Below, in pieces: positions 3,780 to 5,600 of a stretch of DNA of 5,600 nt (position 1 is the first letter of the stretch; each line of letters opens with the position of its first letter). The stretch lies in NCBI GenBank assembly GCA_013214365.1, contig JABSPI010000059.1, positions 1 to 5,600 on the forward strand, read 5' to 3'. A program made the translations under genes and the position numbers. The notes under the pieces are model-generated. The model ran no database searches, was not told the DNA's origin, and worked only from the letters and a program-made list of their open reading frames with translations. The DNA is from Erythrobacter sp. GTDB lineage: Bacteria; Pseudomonadota; Alphaproteobacteria; Sphingomonadales; Sphingomonadaceae.

Positions 3780-5600
3780 ATGACCGAATTGCTCAAAATC
3801 AACCTGCCTGATGGCTCAATGCGCGAAATGGCGGCGGGATCGACCCCGGCTGATGTGGCCGCGGCGATTGGTCCGGGCTTGGCCAAGGCCGCGCTGGCGG
3901 CCAAGGTCAACGGCGAAGTGCGCGATATGAACCGCCCGTTTGACGGCGATGCGGAATTGGCATTGATCACCGCGCGCGACGAGGCTGATGCGCTTGAATT
4001 GGTGCGCCATGATTACGCCCATGTTCTGGCCGAAGCGGTGCAGGCCTTGTGGCCGGGCACGCAGATCACTTTTGGTCCGGCAACCGATGACGGGTTCTAC
4101 TATGACGTGATGGCACCCGCCTCGCGCGAGCCGTTTGGTTTGGAAGACCTGCCCGCGATCGAAGAGAAGATGCGCGAGATTATCAAAGCGGACAAACCGT
4201 TGATCCGCGAGGTGTGGTCGCGCGACGATCTGATTGCCAAATGGCAGGCCGAAGGGGAAAACTTCAAGGCCGAATGGGCCAAGGAATTGCCCGAGGGCGA
4301 AGATTTGACGGTCTATTGGTCGGGCGAGCCGGGCAGCGAGGGCGCATGGCTCGACATGTGCCGCGGGCCGCATCTGGCCTCGACCGGCAAGCTCGATCCG
4401 CAGGCGTTCAAATTGATGCGCACCGCCGGCGCCTATTGGCGCGGGGACCAGAACAATGCGCAATTGACGCGGATTTACGGCACCGGATGGCTCAATAAGA
4501 AGCAATTGAAAGCGCATCTCCACCGGCTGGAGGAAGCCGCCAAGCGTGACCACCGCAAGTTGGGCCGCGAGCTCGACTTGTTCCATTTTGAGGATTTCGC
4601 TCCCGGCGCTGTGTTTTGGCACCCTAATGGTTGGTCGATGTTCCAAAACCTCTTGACCTATATGCGCCGGCGTCAGGAACGCGCCGGATATGTCGAGGTC
4701 AACACGCCCGACGTGATGGATCGCAGTTTGTGGGAGACGTCGGGCCACTGGTTCAATTACGGCGAGCATATGTTCACCACGCAAACCGAAGACGAGCGTG
4801 TCTTTGCGTTGAAACCGATGAATTGCCCGGGCGGTGTGTCGCTGTTTGCCCATGGCCTCAAAAGCTACCGTGATCTGCCGTTGCGGATGGCCGAATTTGG
4901 CAAAGTGCACCGTTATGAACCCTCGGGCGCGTTGCATGGTTTGATGCGGGTGCGTCACTTCACCCAAGATGACGCGCATATTTTCTGCACGCCCGAACAA
5001 TTGAACGATGAAAACCGCGATGTGGTTGCCCTCGTGCTCGATATCTATCGCGAGTTCGGGTTTGAAGATGTGCGCATCAAGCTCTCGACCCGGCCGGAAA
5101 ACCGCATGGGTTCCGATGAAATTTGGGACACGCTCGAAGGGTCATTGATCGACACGCTCGATGCGATGGGCTTGGAATATACGATCAATGAAGGCGAGGG
5201 CGCATTTTACGGGCCCAAGCTTGAATTTGTCCTGCGCGATGCGATCGGACGCGATTGGCAATGCGGTACGCTGCAGGTGGATATGAACCTGCCTGAAGCG
5301 TTCGATATCGGCTATATCGGCGAAGACGGTGAAAAACACCGCCCGGTCATGTTGCACCGCGCACTGTTTGGTTCGCTCGAACGTTTTATCGGCATTTTGA
5401 TCGAACATTACGCTGGCAAATTGCCGGTCTGGCTGGCTCCGCAACAAGCGGTGGTGGCGACGATCGTGTCGGATGCGGATGAATATGCACTCGACGTGGT
5501 GGCCAAGTTGAAAGCCGCTGGCCTGCGGGTCGATAGCGACCTGCGCAATGAAAAGATCAACTACAAGGTGCGCGAACACTCGCTCGCCAAGGTTCCGCAT
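3780..5600 (+). CDS. thrS: Threonyl-tRNA synthetase (C-terminus outside window)
   Basis: ThrS attaches threonine to tRNA-Thr in the cytoplasm and removes mischarged serine. The visible 607 residues give, in order: a TGS domain (about 1-65, starting LKINLPDGS); the editing domain with HDYAH (H77, H81) and DMCRGPH (C194, H198); and the class II catalytic core (about 265-545). The core has the zinc ligands C349 (MNCPGG), H400 (QDDAH) and H526 (MLHRA), each displaced by the same 15 residues from E. coli C334, H385 and H511. Motif 2 is [17 protein letters not shown]. The start of the anticodon-binding domain follows (LPVWLAPQQ, about 548 onward). All editing and catalytic landmarks are intact. Roughly the last 40-60 residues are missing to the right. 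ATG 3780 is preferred because the TGS domain begins directly after it and GGA lies 8 bases upstream. ATG 3771 is in frame and would add three residues. The Thr-rich leader and hairpin upstream imply attenuation control by charged tRNA-Thr. Confidence 0.97.
   Translation, partial: MTELLKINLPDGSMREMAAGSTPADVAAAIGPGLAKAALAAKVNGEVRDMNRPFDGDAELALITARDEADALELVRHDYAHVLAEAVQALWPGTQITFGPATDDGFYYDVMAPASREPFGLEDLPAIEEKMREIIKADKPLIREVWSRDDLIAKWQAEGENFKAEWAKELPEGEDLTVYWSGEPGSEGAWLDMCRGPHLASTGKLDPQAFKLMRTAGAYWRGDQNNAQLTRIYGTGWLNKKQLKAHLHRLEEAAKRDHRKLGRELDLFHFEDFAPGAVFWHPNGWSMFQNLLTYMRRRQERAGYVEVNTPDVMDRSLWETSGHWFNYGEHMFTTQTEDERVFALKPMNCPGGVSLFAHGLKSYRDLPLRMAEFGKVHRYEPSGALHGLMRVRHFTQDDAHIFCTPEQLNDENRDVVALVLDIYREFGFEDVRIKLSTRPENRMGSDEIWDTLEGSLIDTLDAMGLEYTINEGEGAFYGPKLEFVLRDAIGRDWQCGTLQVDMNLPEAFDIGYIGEDGEKHRPVMLHRALFGSLERFIGILIEHYAGKLPVWLAPQQAVVATIVSDADEYALDVVAKLKAAGLRVDSDLRNEKINYKVREHSLAKVPH

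Noticed and set aside
3816..5000. 394-codon open frame on the minus strand opposite thrS.
   Set aside because: It is wholly antisense to a ThrS with every catalytic and editing motif intact. Its translation is His/Arg-rich with no recognisable domain, as expected of the shadow of a GC-rich gene.
5142..5600. 152-codon open frame on the minus strand at the right edge.
   Set aside because: It is antisense to the thrS catalytic core, with no motif and no supporting start signal.

Overview
The window looks like chromosomal DNA of an alphaproteobacterium, most likely a sphingomonad or a relative such as the Erythrobacter group. The basis is high GC, alphaproteobacterial ThrS sequence, and a PhoD-like phosphatase and a short COG1476-type regulator of kinds I associate with that order. 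No rRNA, tRNA, CRISPR array or insertion sequence is visible.

Layout. (1) Positions 1-978, plus strand: the C-terminal 325 residues of a PhoD-family alkaline phosphatase, cut by the left edge. (2) Positions 979-3424, minus strand: a compact six-gene unit. In transcription order it encodes two two-helix membrane miniproteins (57 and 58 aa, both too short for routine ORF calling), three related polytopic membrane proteins (152, 221 and 222 aa) and a 63-aa XRE-type DNA-binding protein. Two junctions use overlapping stop and start codons (ATGA and GTGA). The regulator's stop codon abuts the phoD stop codon with no spacer. (3) Positions 3425-3581: a divergent control region. It holds two 37-bp imperfect palindromes built from four copies of one 15-bp half-site, placed 53 bp apart over the probable promoter of the membrane operon. 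(4) Positions 3547-3779, plus strand: a promoter, a 23-codon threonine-rich leader ORF whose AUG lies at the predicted transcription start, a strong GC hairpin, and an alternative pairing that would disrupt that hairpin. (5) Positions 3780-5600, plus strand: thrS (threonyl-tRNA synthetase), missing only its C-terminus at the right edge.

How it works together. The thrS leader reads as a ribosome-mediated attenuator. Scarce charged tRNA-Thr would stall the ribosome on the Thr run (seven Thr codons, all four synonyms), free the anti-terminator arm and let transcription continue into thrS. Efficient translation would let the GC hairpin form. Independently, the six-gene membrane operon is probably repressed by its own last gene product acting at the paired palindromes. 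What the membrane proteins do cannot be read from sequence.

The two items most worth following are the leaderless Thr attenuator of thrS and the self-regulated cluster of triplicated membrane proteins.
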